Assembly (NCBI RefSeq): GCF_042660285.1
Contig: NZ_JBHSTP010000001.1
Location: forward strand, 62,001-126,000
DNA length: 64,000 nt
Reading direction: 5' to 3'
From: Luethyella okanaganae
GTDB taxonomy: Bacteria > Actinomycetota > Actinomycetes > Actinomycetales > Microbacteriaceae
Shown here: positions 50,783 through 59,979 of the stretch, piece by piece
Position numbering within the stretch: the stretch's first letter is position 1
Layout: the number at the start of each line of letters is the position of its first letter
Program-made: the position numbers and the translations under genes
The notes under the pieces: generated by a model
Seen by the model: only the letters and a program-made list of their open reading frames with translations
Databases searched by the model: none
Told to the model about the DNA's origin: nothing

Positions 50783-51556
50783 ATGAAAGACACTCTCTTC
50801 ACCCTCACCGGCCGTACGGCACTCATCACCGGATCCAGCCGGGGAATCGGTCTCGCCCTCGCGGAAGGCCTGGCGTCCGCCGGCGCGAACCTCGTTCTGA
50901 ACGGCATCGACGAATCGCGTCTCGATTCGGCGGTGGCGGCATTGCGCGCCCGCTACGGCGACGACCGGGTGCACGGTGTCGCCTTCGACATCACCGACGA
51001 AGCCGCTGTCGAGACTGCCGTCGCCGGGATCGAAGCGGACATCGGCCCGCTTTCCATCCTCGTCAACAACGCCGGTATCCAGCACAGGGTTCCCATGCTC
51101 GATCTCGCGCTGGAGGACTGGGAACGGGTGATCCTCGTCGATCTCACGAGCGCGTTCATCGTCGGGCGCGCTGTAGCACGCCGCATGATTCAGCGAGGAC
51201 GGGGCAAGATCGTGAACGTATGCTCCGTGCAAACCGACCTCGCCCGCCCGACGATCGCGCCATACACGGCCGCGAAGGGCGGCTTGCGAAACCTCACCAG
51301 GGCGATGACGGCGGAATGGGCAGCCAGTGGCCTGCAGATCAACGGAATCGCTCCCGGATACATCCACACCGAGATGACTCAGCCTCTCGTCGACGACGAG
51401 ACGTTCAACTCCTGGATCCTCGGCCGAACCCCCGCGGCGCGGTGGGGCCGCGTCGAGGATCTTGTCGGGCCGGCGATCTGGCTGGCCTCTGACGCGTCGA
51501 ACTACGTCAACGGTCAGGTCGTCTTCATCGACGGCGGCATGAGCGTCGTCGTCTGA
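50783..51556 (+). CDS. SDR, gluconate 5-dehydrogenase / 5-ketogluconate reductase-like
   Basis: 257 residues. LTGRTALITGSSRGIGLALAEGLASAGA (cofactor loop), VNNAGIQHRVPMLDLALEDWERV, NVCSVQTDLARPTIAPYTAAKGGLRNLTRAMTAEWA (catalytic YxxxK). This block closely follows IdnO/gluconate 5-dehydrogenases (NNAGIQ-R). ATG with GCAGGAGG upstream. Position between dehydrogenases and idnD/gntK-like genes supports 5-ketogluconate to gluconate. Confidence 0.9.
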   Translation: MKDTLFTLTGRTALITGSSRGIGLALAEGLASAGANLVLNGIDESRLDSAVAALRARYGDDRVHGVAFDITDEAAVETAVAGIEADIGPLSILVNNAGIQHRVPMLDLALEDWERVILVDLTSAFIVGRAVARRMIQRGRGKIVNVCSVQTDLARPTIAPYTAAKGGLRNLTRAMTAEWAASGLQINGIAPGYIHTEMTQPLVDDETFNSWILGRTPAARWGRVEDLVGPAIWLASDASNYVNGQVVFIDGGMSVVV

Positions 51557-51576
51557 GAGTGCCGAGGAGCAGAACG

Positions 51577-52617
51577 ATGACCACCGAACGCGTAGAGAAC
51601 CTGGCGCTCGTCGCCCATGCCGCCGGAGACGTCCGCATCGAAGACGTCCCTCTGAACCCGTTGGCAGCGGATGAAGCGGTCATCCGCATCTCCTACGGCG
51701 GAATCTGCGGATCCGACCTCCACTACTGGAAGCATGGCGCCGCGGGCGAGTCCGTCTTGCGCGAGCCGATGGTTCTTGGCCACGAGATCGTCGGTATCGT
51801 CGAATGCGCCGCCGCCGACGGCTCCGGCCCCGTCGTCGGCACGCCCGTCACGGTACACCCCGCTCGGAGCAGCGCGACAGCGGTTCGGTTTCCGTCCGAG
51901 CGTCCGAACCTGTCGCCGACCGTGACGTATCTCGGCTCGGCGGCACATCTGCCGCATACTGCGGGAGCATTCGCCGCCCGGGTGGCGTTTCCGACCGCGA
52001 TGCTGCACGTTCTACCGACGAACCTTCCGTTGCGCACCTCCGTGCTCATCGAGCCGACCAGTGTCGCATGGCACGCCGTCTCGCGGGCGGGCGCGATCGG
52101 GGGCAAGCGGGTTCTCGTCGTCGGCAGCGGTCCGATTGGGGCACTGGCCGTCGCCGTGCTCAAACGCGCCGGAGCCGGTGAGATCGTGGCTGTCGATGTC
52201 TTCGACAAACCACTCGAGATCGCGCATGCCCTCGGAGCCGACGTCGTGCTGAAAGCGGGCGACGTCGACGCGATCGCCGCCGTAGACGCCGACATCGCCA
52301 TCGAATCGTCGGGGAACCACCGCGGGCTCGCCTCGGCGATCGCGGGAACGACGCGCGGAGGACGGGTCGTCATGGTCGGGCTGCTTCCGTCCGGCGATCA
52401 GCCGGTGCCGATCTCGCTCGCAATCACACGGGAGCTCGAACTCATCGGCTCGTTCCGATTCCATCGAGAGATCGACGATGTCATCCGGGCGCTCGCAGAC
52501 GGTTCGCTGACGGTGGATTCTGTGATCACCCACGAGTTCCCACTCGCCGATGCCCTCGAGGCGCTCGTGGTCGCAGCCGACGCCTCGCAGTCGGGCAAAG
52601 TCGTCCTGGCGTTCTGA
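51577..52617 (+). CDS. L-idonate 5-dehydrogenase-like zinc alcohol dehydrogenase
   Basis: 346 residues. The catalytic zinc site is visible (GGICGSDLHYW, VLGHEIVG), with cofactor loop VVGSGPIGALAVAVLKRAG and the IdnD-type tail ELELIGSFRFHREIDDVIRALADG. The lobe that usually carries four structural-zinc Cys reads VHPARSSATAVRFPSERPNLS, with none. ATG 51577 with GAGGAG upstream is preferred over 51559. Expected reaction: L-idonate to 5-ketogluconate. Confidence 0.88.
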   Translation: MTTERVENLALVAHAAGDVRIEDVPLNPLAADEAVIRISYGGICGSDLHYWKHGAAGESVLREPMVLGHEIVGIVECAAADGSGPVVGTPVTVHPARSSATAVRFPSERPNLSPTVTYLGSAAHLPHTAGAFAARVAFPTAMLHVLPTNLPLRTSVLIEPTSVAWHAVSRAGAIGGKRVLVVGSGPIGALAVAVLKRAGAGEIVAVDVFDKPLEIAHALGADVVLKAGDVDAIAAVDADIAIESSGNHRGLASAIAGTTRGGRVVMVGLLPSGDQPVPISLAITRELELIGSFRFHREIDDVIRALADGSLTVDSVITHEFPLADALEALVVAADASQSGKVVLAF

Positions 52618-52618
52618 G

Positions 52619-53167
52619 ATGGATTCCGCACAGCAAGAACCCGGCCGCAGCCAGGGCCCGCTCGTCGTGGTCATGGGCGTCTCCGGGAGCGGTAAGAGCA
52701 CTGTCGGCGAACTGGTCGCCGGCCTCCTCGGCACGCCTTTCATCGATGGGGACAGCCTTCACTCGCCGGAGAACCTTGCGAAGATGTCCGCCGGCGTCCC
52801 GCTCGACGATGCCGACCGACGCCCATGGTTGTCTGACATCGGTCGGACGCTTCGTGCTCATGAGCACAGCGGGCTCGTCGTGGCGTGTTCGAGTCTGCGG
52901 CGCATCTACAGGCGGATCATTCTCTGGGAGGAGCCCAGGGTGTTCTTCATCCACCTCTCGGGAAGCCGGGAGCTGATCGCGGCTCGTCTGGCGACGAGGT
53001 CGGGGCATTTCATGCCGTCCGCGCTTCTCGACAGCCAGTTCGACCTTCTTGAGCCGCTCGACGTTGACGAGCACGGCATGACGATCCCCATCGACGGGAT
53101 GCCCGAGGAGATTGTCGTTCGTGCGACGAGTCGTATCCGCGACGAGACCGCGAACACGGCGCGCTGA
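52619..53167 (+). CDS. gntK: Gluconokinase
   Basis: 182 residues. P-loop VVVMGVSGSGKSTVGELVAGLLG, then FIDGDSLHSPENLAKMSAGVPLDDADRRPWL, the diagnostic GntK motif; CSSLRRIYRRIIL is the conserved phosphate-binding helix. A C-terminal FDLLEPL...D follows. One nt after the idnD-like stop, so coupled. It phosphorylates gluconate to 6-phosphogluconate, completing idonate-5-ketogluconate-gluconate catabolism. Confidence 0.94.
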   Translation: MDSAQQEPGRSQGPLVVVMGVSGSGKSTVGELVAGLLGTPFIDGDSLHSPENLAKMSAGVPLDDADRRPWLSDIGRTLRAHEHSGLVVACSSLRRIYRRIILWEEPRVFFIHLSGSRELIAARLATRSGHFMPSALLDSQFDLLEPLDVDEHGMTIPIDGMPEEIVVRATSRIRDETANTAR

Positions 53168-53179
53168 GGCAGGCATCCC

Positions 53180-53563
53180 ATGTCCACACCCACTCTGACG
53201 CTAAGTCCGCGTGATCGCCGTTCGCTGCGTGAGCTCATTCTGTATGCGCGAACATCAGAGTGCGGAGGCGATGGCGAGTCTCTGATCTCGGCGCAGAGCA
53301 TCGTACTCTCCGACGGTCGTAGAGCGGTCATCGAGGAGTGGTTGCCGGGCACGTTCCTGTACTCCGGCGACGAGTCGGCGTACCTCGTGCTCTCAGGCCG
53401 TGCCTCCGTCGTGTACGGCGACGACGGAGCTGTCGAATACCTGCTCGCAGGCCGTTCGGGACGGCTCATGGGCGGGCCGGCATTTTGCTCGGTCTCGGAA
53501 GCGATGCGTCTCGTCCGGATCGTGGAGAGGCGGGAGAGCGAATGTGGAGAGGACGATGAATAG
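53180..53563 (+). CDS. Unknown 127-residue protein at end of operon, possible cupin-like fold
   Basis: A helical N-terminus (PRDRRSLRELILYARTSECG) precedes a beta-rich body (SIVLSDGRRAVIEEWLPGTF, YLVLSGRASVVYGDDGAVEYL), compatible with a jelly roll. No metal-binding His set is seen. It starts 12 bp after gntK and is the last gene of the operon. Function unknown. The 190 bp after it to the RND gene end show no clear terminator or gene. Confidence 0.6.
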   Translation: MSTPTLTLSPRDRRSLRELILYARTSECGGDGESLISAQSIVLSDGRRAVIEEWLPGTFLYSGDESAYLVLSGRASVVYGDDGAVEYLLAGRSGRLMGGPAFCSVSEAMRLVRIVERRESECGEDDE

Positions 53564-53754
53564 AAGTAGTCGTGCTCATCGACGGCCCTTCGTCGACGGT
53601 CGCGGTTGGGGCTTCAGGCCCCTCTCGCCCTGCCCGTGATCGCAATCGTCGTTCCCCTCTCCCCTCAGCCCATGCTGCCAGGACCGGCTGGCGAACGTCT
53701 TGCCTGGGGAGCACAGCGACGATGCTGTTGCCCCGCTCCCCTCTATCGTCGGTC

Positions 53755-56700
53755 TTACTGTCCTTCGGAAAGGAGCACGATGGTCTCGGCCTGCTCGTTC
53801 TGTTCGCCGGATTCCTCTGCAGCAGTGGCCGATCGGCGCTCCTCACGCCGTTCCTTGCGTCGCTCGAGCAGGGTGTAAAGCACCGGCACGAGCAGCAGCG
53901 TGAGCAGCGTCGACGAGACGAGCCCGCCGATCACGACGATCGCGAGCGATTGCGAGATGAAGACGCCGCCACCGGTGAGCCCGATCGACATCGGAAGCAG
54001 TGCGAACACGGTCGCGCAGGCCGTCATGATGATGGGTCTCAGGCGGAGCCTGGCCCCGTGGATGATGGCGTCGTGCACGCTGTCGCCGCGCTGCCGGTAG
54101 GAGTTGACGAGGTCGATGAGCACGATGGCATTCGTGACCACGATGCCGATGAGCATGAGAAGTCCGATCATCGCGGGGGTGCCGAGAGGCGTTCCGGTCA
54201 CGAGGAGCCCGGCGACGGCGCCCGTTGCCGCGAACGGCACCGAGACGAGGAGGATGAGCGGCTGCATGAGGCTGCGGAAGGTCGCCACCATGACGATGTA
54301 GACCAGGGTGATGGCGACGATCATCGCCACGCCCAACTGGCCGAACGACTCCTCCTGCGCCTGCGCGACGCCGCCCAGCTCGGCGGTGACTCCGTTCGGC
54401 AGCTCCAGAGCGGCGAGACCGTCGCGGATCGCGAGGGAGGTCGCGCCGAGGTCCTCGCCCTCGGGAGTGGCCGAGACGGTGACGGTGCGAATGCCGTCGA
54501 CGCGGGTGATCGTCGCCGGGGCGAGCTCGTTCGCGACCCGCGCGACATCCTGCACCCGGATGGGCGTCGCGGTGACGTTCGCGAGATTCTCCTGGGCCTT
54601 CTTGAAGGCATCCGTCTCGGCCTGCTGGGACGCCGCATCCGCCTTGGACTTAGCCATCGCAGAGAGCTGCTCGTCCAGCGCGGAGAGCGAGGACCGCGCC
54701 TGCGCCACGGCTCCGTCGAGTGCCATGAGCTGCTCTGCGCGCTGCTGAGCGGCGCGCACCTGGGCCTGTTCCTCCGGGGTCGGTGGCACGGCCTGCGGAA
54801 CCTCGAGCGGTGCAGCCGAGAGCGCGGCGAGCTGGTCGGTCAGCTGCTGCAACTGGGTCGCGGCCGCAGCGCGCGCATCGCGGAGCTCGGACTCCTGCGC
54901 AGCCGACTGTGAACGCGCCGCGTTCTCGGCGCGCTGGGCCGCCGCCTCCTGGTCGGCCGCGAGTTGATTCGAGGCCGACTTCTGCGCCGCCGCCTGCTGG
55001 AGTGCGCTCACGGGGAGGGGGAGGGCGGCGATCTCGGTGGGGGTGGCTCCCGCTCGTTGCGCGCGCATGATGATGTCGCGCGAGCTGCCCTCGAGAACGA
55101 TCGATCCCAGAGGGGTTCCTCGTATCGCGTTGGAGATCGCGGTGCCGACCTGCGCCTGGGTGAAGCCGTGGCGTGCTGCGGCGGCTCGGTCGACGTTCAC
55201 CTTGAGGATGGCCTGTTCGTCGGCGAGATCGCTCGTGACGGCGCCGAGCCCGGGGAGGTCCGCAAGCATGTTCTGCACCGCGGCGGCGGCTGTGACGATG
55301 GCCGCAGCATCCTCGCCTCGAACGGCGACCTCGATGCCGCCGGCCGAGAATCCCGTGTCCTTCTCGCCGATCGTGACCGTGCCGGCGCCGTCCAAGGCGT
55401 CGACCCGCCTGGTGATCGCCGCCTCGACCTCGTCTCTTTCTGCGCTCTTCTCGAGAGTGACGGTGATCGACGCGTTGCTCGACGACGTGCTGTCGCCGAT
55501 CGTCGTGAGGTAGGAGGCGACCCCGGAGGTCTCGGCCAGAACCTCCTCGACCTGGGCGGCGGCCTTACTCGTCGCATCGAGGCTCGTGCCGCTCGGGAGC
55601 TCCTGCGAGATCTGCAGGGTGTTCTTCGCGCCGGGGTCGCCCAGGTAGTCCACTTTGAGGAAGCTGCCGGCGATGATGGTGCCCGCGAAGATCGCGGTGA
55701 CGACGAGCAGTGCGATGATCGGATGCCGCAGCGTAGCGGTGAGCACCGGCAGATAGCCGCGCTGTAGCCGGGTGTATGCCTCGGCGCGTTCGGTATCCTG
55801 CGCGGTCGCGGCGACGCCTGAACTAGCCGTGACCGGGCTGGCGGCAATGGCCGACGTGGGGGAGTCGGCGCTTGCCATCGTGCCTGTGTCCGTGTCGGAG
55901 GCCCGCTTCGAGAGTCCGCCCATGAACCAGAAGGCGAGCACCGGCACAATCGTGAGCGAGACGATCAGCGAGGCCAGGAGCGCGATCGTGACGGTCACGG
56001 CGAAAGGGCGGAACAACTCGCCGGTGACCCCGCCGACGAAGGCGACCGGCAGGAAGACGGCTACGGTAGTGATGGTCGAGGCTGTCACAGCTCCCGCGAC
56101 CTCGCGCACGGCGGCAAGCGCCGACGCGGTCGTCATGGGCACACCGGTGTGCCGTCGTTTGAGGTTTTCGATCACCACGATCGAGTCGTCGACGACTCGG
56201 CCGACCGCGACGGTGAGCGCCGCGAGGGTGAAGATGTTGAGTGAGTAGTCGCCGATCCACAGACCGATCATGGCGATGAGCAACGACAACGGGATCGAGA
56301 CGGCTGTGATGATCGTCGAGCGGAGCGAGAGCAGGAAGACGAGGATCACGAGCACGGCGAAGAGCAGTCCCAGGCCGCCTTCGACGGAGAGGTCGTGGAT
56401 CGACTGTTCCACCATCGGCGACTGGTCGAAGATGATCGTGAACGCCGCGTTGCCGCCGAGCTGGCCTTCGAGACCCGGCAGGGCGGCTCGGATGGCGTGC
56501 GCGACCTTGACGGCGTTGGCGTCCGGGTTCTTGAGCACCGACAGGCTGAGGGACGGCAGGCCGTCAGCTCGCGCGATGGAGGTCATGGCGGCCGGAGCCA
56601 GTTCGACGTCGGCGACGGCCGACAGGGGGAATGGGCCGTCCTGGTGCTGAATGGGCAAGGCCTTGACATCGTCGAGCGTGGCGATGGGGCTGCCGATCTC

Positions 56701-57381
56701 GATCGCGAGGGCGAGCCCGTCGCTCACACTCGTGCCAGCGGCGACGACGACTCCGCTCGCCTGGATGGCGGCGCCGATCTCCTCGGCGGAGACCTTCTTG
56801 GCGGCGAGGTCGGCTAGCCGCATCGTGATGACCAGCTGGGTCTCGTTCTGGCCGCTGAGCCGAACCTGCCGTACCCCCTCGATCGCACGCAGCGCGGGGA
56901 GCACCGTCGAATCGACCTGCCTGGCGAAGTCCGCCGACTCGTTCTCCGAGGCCACAGCGAGTGCCATCACGGGGATATCGTCGCTGCTCCCCGCGTACAC
57001 CTCGCTCGTGGTGGCGGTCGGAAGGGTGCTCTTCACGCCGTCGACGGCCCCGCGGATATCGGTGACGATCTTCTCTGAGTCGAGGCCGAAGTTCCACTGC
57101 ACCTGAATGCTCGAGCTGCCGTTCGTCGAATTCGAGGTGACCCGGGTGACCCCCTTCACACTGCGCACGGCCTGCTCGATAGGCTCGGTGACCTCGCGCT
57201 CGATCGAGGAGGGGGAGGCGCCGGGGAACGTGGCGAGGACGGTCGCGCCCGGCTGCTGCACCGAGGGGAGGAGCTCCTGCTTGAGCGAGGTCGTCGCGAA
57301 CAGGCCGAAGCCGACGATCACAATGGTCACCAGTCCGACGATCACACGGTTCGCAAGGCTCACTTTGGTCAGGAATGTCAT
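53755..57381 (-). CDS. RND-family efflux permease with coiled-coil insertion
   Basis: 1208 residues, longer than usual RND permeases (about 1000-1050). First TM: NRVIVGLVTIVIVGFGLF. TM4 proton-relay motif: VGRVVDDSIVVIENLKRRHTG. The second half mirrors the first (LVYIVMVATFRSLMQPLILLVSVP, ITMACATVFALLPMSIGL-like). Two extras: a Ser/Ala/Thr linker near residues 485-530, and residues about 793-930, an Ala/Gln/Glu-rich predicted coiled coil (AAAQRAENAARSQSAAQESE) inserted in the second porter domain. The C-terminus is charged. ATG 57381 is preferred to the upstream 57471. No periplasmic adaptor is adjacent, as in SwrC-like Gram-positive RND pumps. Confidence 0.92.
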   Translation of the reverse strand: MTFLTKVSLANRVIVGLVTIVIVGFGLFATTSLKQELLPSVQQPGATVLATFPGASPSSIEREVTEPIEQAVRSVKGVTRVTSNSTNGSSSIQVQWNFGLDSEKIVTDIRGAVDGVKSTLPTATTSEVYAGSSDDIPVMALAVASENESADFARQVDSTVLPALRAIEGVRQVRLSGQNETQLVITMRLADLAAKKVSAEEIGAAIQASGVVVAAGTSVSDGLALAIEIGSPIATLDDVKALPIQHQDGPFPLSAVADVELAPAAMTSIARADGLPSLSLSVLKNPDANAVKVAHAIRAALPGLEGQLGGNAAFTIIFDQSPMVEQSIHDLSVEGGLGLLFAVLVILVFLLSLRSTIITAVSIPLSLLIAMIGLWIGDYSLNIFTLAALTVAVGRVVDDSIVVIENLKRRHTGVPMTTASALAAVREVAGAVTASTITTVAVFLPVAFVGGVTGELFRPFAVTVTIALLASLIVSLTIVPVLAFWFMGGLSKRASDTDTGTMASADSPTSAIAASPVTASSGVAATAQDTERAEAYTRLQRGYLPVLTATLRHPIIALLVVTAIFAGTIIAGSFLKVDYLGDPGAKNTLQISQELPSGTSLDATSKAAAQVEEVLAETSGVASYLTTIGDSTSSSNASITVTLEKSAERDEVEAAITRRVDALDGAGTVTIGEKDTGFSAGGIEVAVRGEDAAAIVTAAAAVQNMLADLPGLGAVTSDLADEQAILKVNVDRAAAARHGFTQAQVGTAISNAIRGTPLGSIVLEGSSRDIIMRAQRAGATPTEIAALPLPVSALQQAAAQKSASNQLAADQEAAAQRAENAARSQSAAQESELRDARAAAATQLQQLTDQLAALSAAPLEVPQAVPPTPEEQAQVRAAQQRAEQLMALDGAVAQARSSLSALDEQLSAMAKSKADAASQQAETDAFKKAQENLANVTATPIRVQDVARVANELAPATITRVDGIRTVTVSATPEGEDLGATSLAIRDGLAALELPNGVTAELGGVAQAQEESFGQLGVAMIVAITLVYIVMVATFRSLMQPLILLVSVPFAATGAVAGLLVTGTPLGTPAMIGLLMLIGIVVTNAIVLIDLVNSYRQRGDSVHDAIIHGARLRLRPIIMTACATVFALLPMSIGLTGGGVFISQSLAIVVIGGLVSSTLLTLLLVPVLYTLLERRKERREERRSATAAEESGEQNEQAETIVLLSEGQ

Positions 57382-57524
57382 GGGCGGGGCTGCCTCTCGT
57401 CGGGGCACGTCGGGGGATCCTGGGCAGTGGCGCCCACCGTCCACGCTAGGTTCCGCGGTGTTTCGGCACATCGGCGATTGTGGTGATGTTGCCCGCGTGA
57501 CCCTCCACCGGCCGGGGGATTGGT

Positions 57525-57542
57525 GTAGTACCCGGGTACTAC
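57525..57542. promoter_or_regulatory. 18-bp perfect palindrome between two efflux genes
   Basis: GTAGTACCCGGGTACTAC lies 144 bp before the RND start and 371 bp before the divergent Bcr/CflA start. The form is that of a dimeric-repressor operator (TetR/MarR/MerR type). The rest of the 530-bp spacer is G-rich low-complexity sequence without a gene; GCGTCCGAGGGCG occurs twice near 57837 and 57869. Confidence 0.6.
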
Positions 57543-57912
57543 TCCGTGCTCCGCTTCCGCTTCGCCCTCACGCTCCTGCCTTGCCCTCGCCTCCCGGTAC
57601 GCGCCATCTTTTGCGTTCTGCGCCAGCCGGGATGGCGCAAGCAGATGGTGGTGCGGCTGGAGGGGGAGGGTGTGACGGTCAGGTGGTGGTGGGAGCGGGC
57701 AGGTGGGGAGGAGGGTGCCGCGTTGCGCAAGAGGGAGCCGTGCGAGTGGGGCGAAATGCGTCGGGAGCGGCTAAGCTGTAACCCGCACTGATCGAATCGA
57801 TTCGAGGCTATGCAGCGGCCGGTCGAATCACGGATGGCGTCCGAGGGCGTCATCTTTCGTTTTCCGGCGTCCGAGGGCGCGCGCCGCCCTCTCATTCCCG
57901 GCAAGGAACACC

Positions 57913-59181
57913 GTGACCGCGACCAGCCCCATCCCGCTCATTCTGCCGAGCACACGCACGACGCATCCCGGCGACGCCCTCACCCGCCGTCAGCGGCTTG
58001 TCTATGTGCTCGTACTCGGCGCGCTCACCGCGCTCGGGCCGTTCACGATCGACCTCTATCTTCCCGCCTTCCCTAAGCTCGAGGATGAGCTCGGGGTGAG
58101 CGCTGCCGTGATCCAACTCACCCTGACCGGCACGATGATCGGCTTCGGCTTCGGCCAGCTCATCGTCGGACCGTGGAGCGACAAGGTCGGACGGCGCCTG
58201 CCGCTCATCCTCGCCACGCTCTTGCACATCGCCGCCTGTGTCGGCGCGGCGCTCGCCCCCGACATCGTGTGGCTGGGCGTGTTCCGGGTGCTCCAGGGCT
58301 TCGGTGCAGCCGCAGGCGGTGTCGTCGCGATGGCGATGGTGCGCGACCTCTTCGGCGGCAAGCCGCTCGTGCGCATGCTCTCGCGTCTCGCACTCGTCAA
58401 CGGGCTTGCGCCTGTGCTTGCGCCTGTCATCGGGTCGCAGTTGCTGCTCGTGATGGACTGGCGGGGCATCTTCTGGGTGCTCGCCGCCTATGGGGTGGTC
58501 GTCGTGGCCGCCGTCGCGCTGCTTATCGTCGAGACGCTGCCGCTGAGCGGGCGTCACGTCACCGGCCACTCGACGACGCGCGATCGCTATCGGTCCCTCT
58601 TCTCCGACCGTGTCTTCGTCGGCGTCGGCCTCATCGGCGGCATGAGCTTCACGGGGCTGTTCAGCTATCTTGCGTCGTCGTCGTTCCTCTTCCAAGACGT
58701 CTACGGGTTCAATCCGCAACAATACGGGCTCCTTTTCGCCGTGAACTCACTGGGTGTGGTCGCCGGCGTTCAGATCAGCTCGCGTCTCATGCGCACCGTC
58801 GTCGCACCGCAATGGATCCTCGTGACCACCACGATCGTGCAGTTCGTCATGGCGGTCGCGATCGTCGTGCTCGATCAGGCCGACGCAGGATTCTGGGGCA
58901 CAGCGATCCCGCTCTGGGTGTTCATCGCGGCCTGCGGGTTCGGCTTCCCGGCCGTCCAGGTGCTCGCGCTCGCCAAGCACGGCGCCGAGGCCGGGACCGC
59001 GGCGTCGCTGCTCGGAGCATTCAACTTCGGCCTCGCCGGGATCATCTCGCCGCTCGTCGGACTGCTCGGAGTGGCCACTGCGACGCCCATGGGTGTCGTC
59101 ATGGGGGCGGCGGCGGGGATCGGCATCATCGCCATGTGGATCCTCGTGCGTCCTCGCACCGTCCCCGCGCTCGTCGACTGA
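57913..59181 (+). CDS. Bcr/CflA-family multidrug MFS exporter
   Basis: A 422-residue, 12-TM drug:H+ antiporter. LGALTALGPFTIDLYLPAFPKLEDELGVS is the Bcr/CflA N-terminal motif; FGFGQLIVGPWSDKVGRRLPLI is MFS motif A; GFGAAAGGVVAMAMVRDLFGG follows. GTG at 57913 with AAGGA 5 nt upstream. Divergent from the RND pump, with a shared palindromic site between. Confidence 0.93.
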   Translation: MTATSPIPLILPSTRTTHPGDALTRRQRLVYVLVLGALTALGPFTIDLYLPAFPKLEDELGVSAAVIQLTLTGTMIGFGFGQLIVGPWSDKVGRRLPLILATLLHIAACVGAALAPDIVWLGVFRVLQGFGAAAGGVVAMAMVRDLFGGKPLVRMLSRLALVNGLAPVLAPVIGSQLLLVMDWRGIFWVLAAYGVVVVAAVALLIVETLPLSGRHVTGHSTTRDRYRSLFSDRVFVGVGLIGGMSFTGLFSYLASSSFLFQDVYGFNPQQYGLLFAVNSLGVVAGVQISSRLMRTVVAPQWILVTTTIVQFVMAVAIVVLDQADAGFWGTAIPLWVFIAACGFGFPAVQVLALAKHGAEAGTAASLLGAFNFGLAGIISPLVGLLGVATATPMGVVMGAAAGIGIIAMWILVRPRTVPALVD

Positions 59182-59219
59182 GCGCGGCACGACCGGATGT
59201 CGGCAGTAACGTGGTCGGC

Positions 59220-59945
59220 ATGGAGCCGCATACCCCGTCCAGTTCCGAGCCGAAGGACGTGACGTGGCAGGGGTGGGCGAGCCGGCTCGCCACCCGCGTT
59301 CCGCTGGTCGGCGGAGCCGTGCTGCTCATCTTGTGCATCGGACTGGGCGCGCTCATCGTGCTGCGCGAGAACGGTGGCCCGTTCGGATTCGACGTCAACT
59401 GGATGGCGACGATCGTCGCCAATCGCACTCCAGCCGGTGAGTGGCTTGCGTTCCTGATGAATCGCCTCGGCGGCGGTCTCATCGGCATCGTCATCGTGCC
59501 GCTCGGCACCGTCGCGCTCATGCTGCTGCGACGGCGGCCGTTGGCAGCGCTCTATGCGGTCACGGCAGCCGTCGCGAGTTCGCTGTCGGTGCAGCTTCTC
59601 AAACACCTCTTCGGACGCGCCCGCCCGGAGGACATCCTCGTTCACGTCGACTTCGGATCGTTCCCCTCTGGGCATGTGGCGAATGCCGCGACGCTCGCGG
59701 TGACGCTCGGCGTGCTCTTCCCGCAGATCTGGGTGTGGCTTTCCTGCGCCTGCTATACGGTGCTCATGATGCTGAGCCGCACCTACCTCGGTGCGCACTG
59801 GGTGAGCGACACCATCGGCGGCTCGCTGCTCGGCGCCGGAGTCGCCCTCATCGTGTGGCAGATCTTCGCGCGGCGACTGGCGTTCGAGCGTGAGCGGACG
59901 CTCCGGAAGCGGAAGATCGCGCCGGATAGCCCCCGACAGCCCTAG
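59220..59945 (+). CDS. PAP2-family phosphatase
   Basis: A 241-residue membrane phosphatase. The three PAP2 motifs are present: KHLFGRARPED (KX6RP), FPSGHVANA (PSGH) and SRTYLGAHWVSDTIGG (SRX5HX3D). It has about five TMs. Such proteins dephosphorylate lipid phosphates such as undecaprenyl diphosphate or phosphatidate. ATG 59220 has TAACGT 7 nt upstream, suggesting a leaderless mRNA. Confidence 0.94.
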   Translation: MEPHTPSSSEPKDVTWQGWASRLATRVPLVGGAVLLILCIGLGALIVLRENGGPFGFDVNWMATIVANRTPAGEWLAFLMNRLGGGLIGIVIVPLGTVALMLLRRRPLAALYAVTAAVASSLSVQLLKHLFGRARPEDILVHVDFGSFPSGHVANAATLAVTLGVLFPQIWVWLSCACYTVLMMLSRTYLGAHWVSDTIGGSLLGAGVALIVWQIFARRLAFERERTLRKRKIAPDSPRQP

Positions 59946-59979
59946 AGTTCGCTTGCGTTGGCGCGATAGCGTGGCGGGC

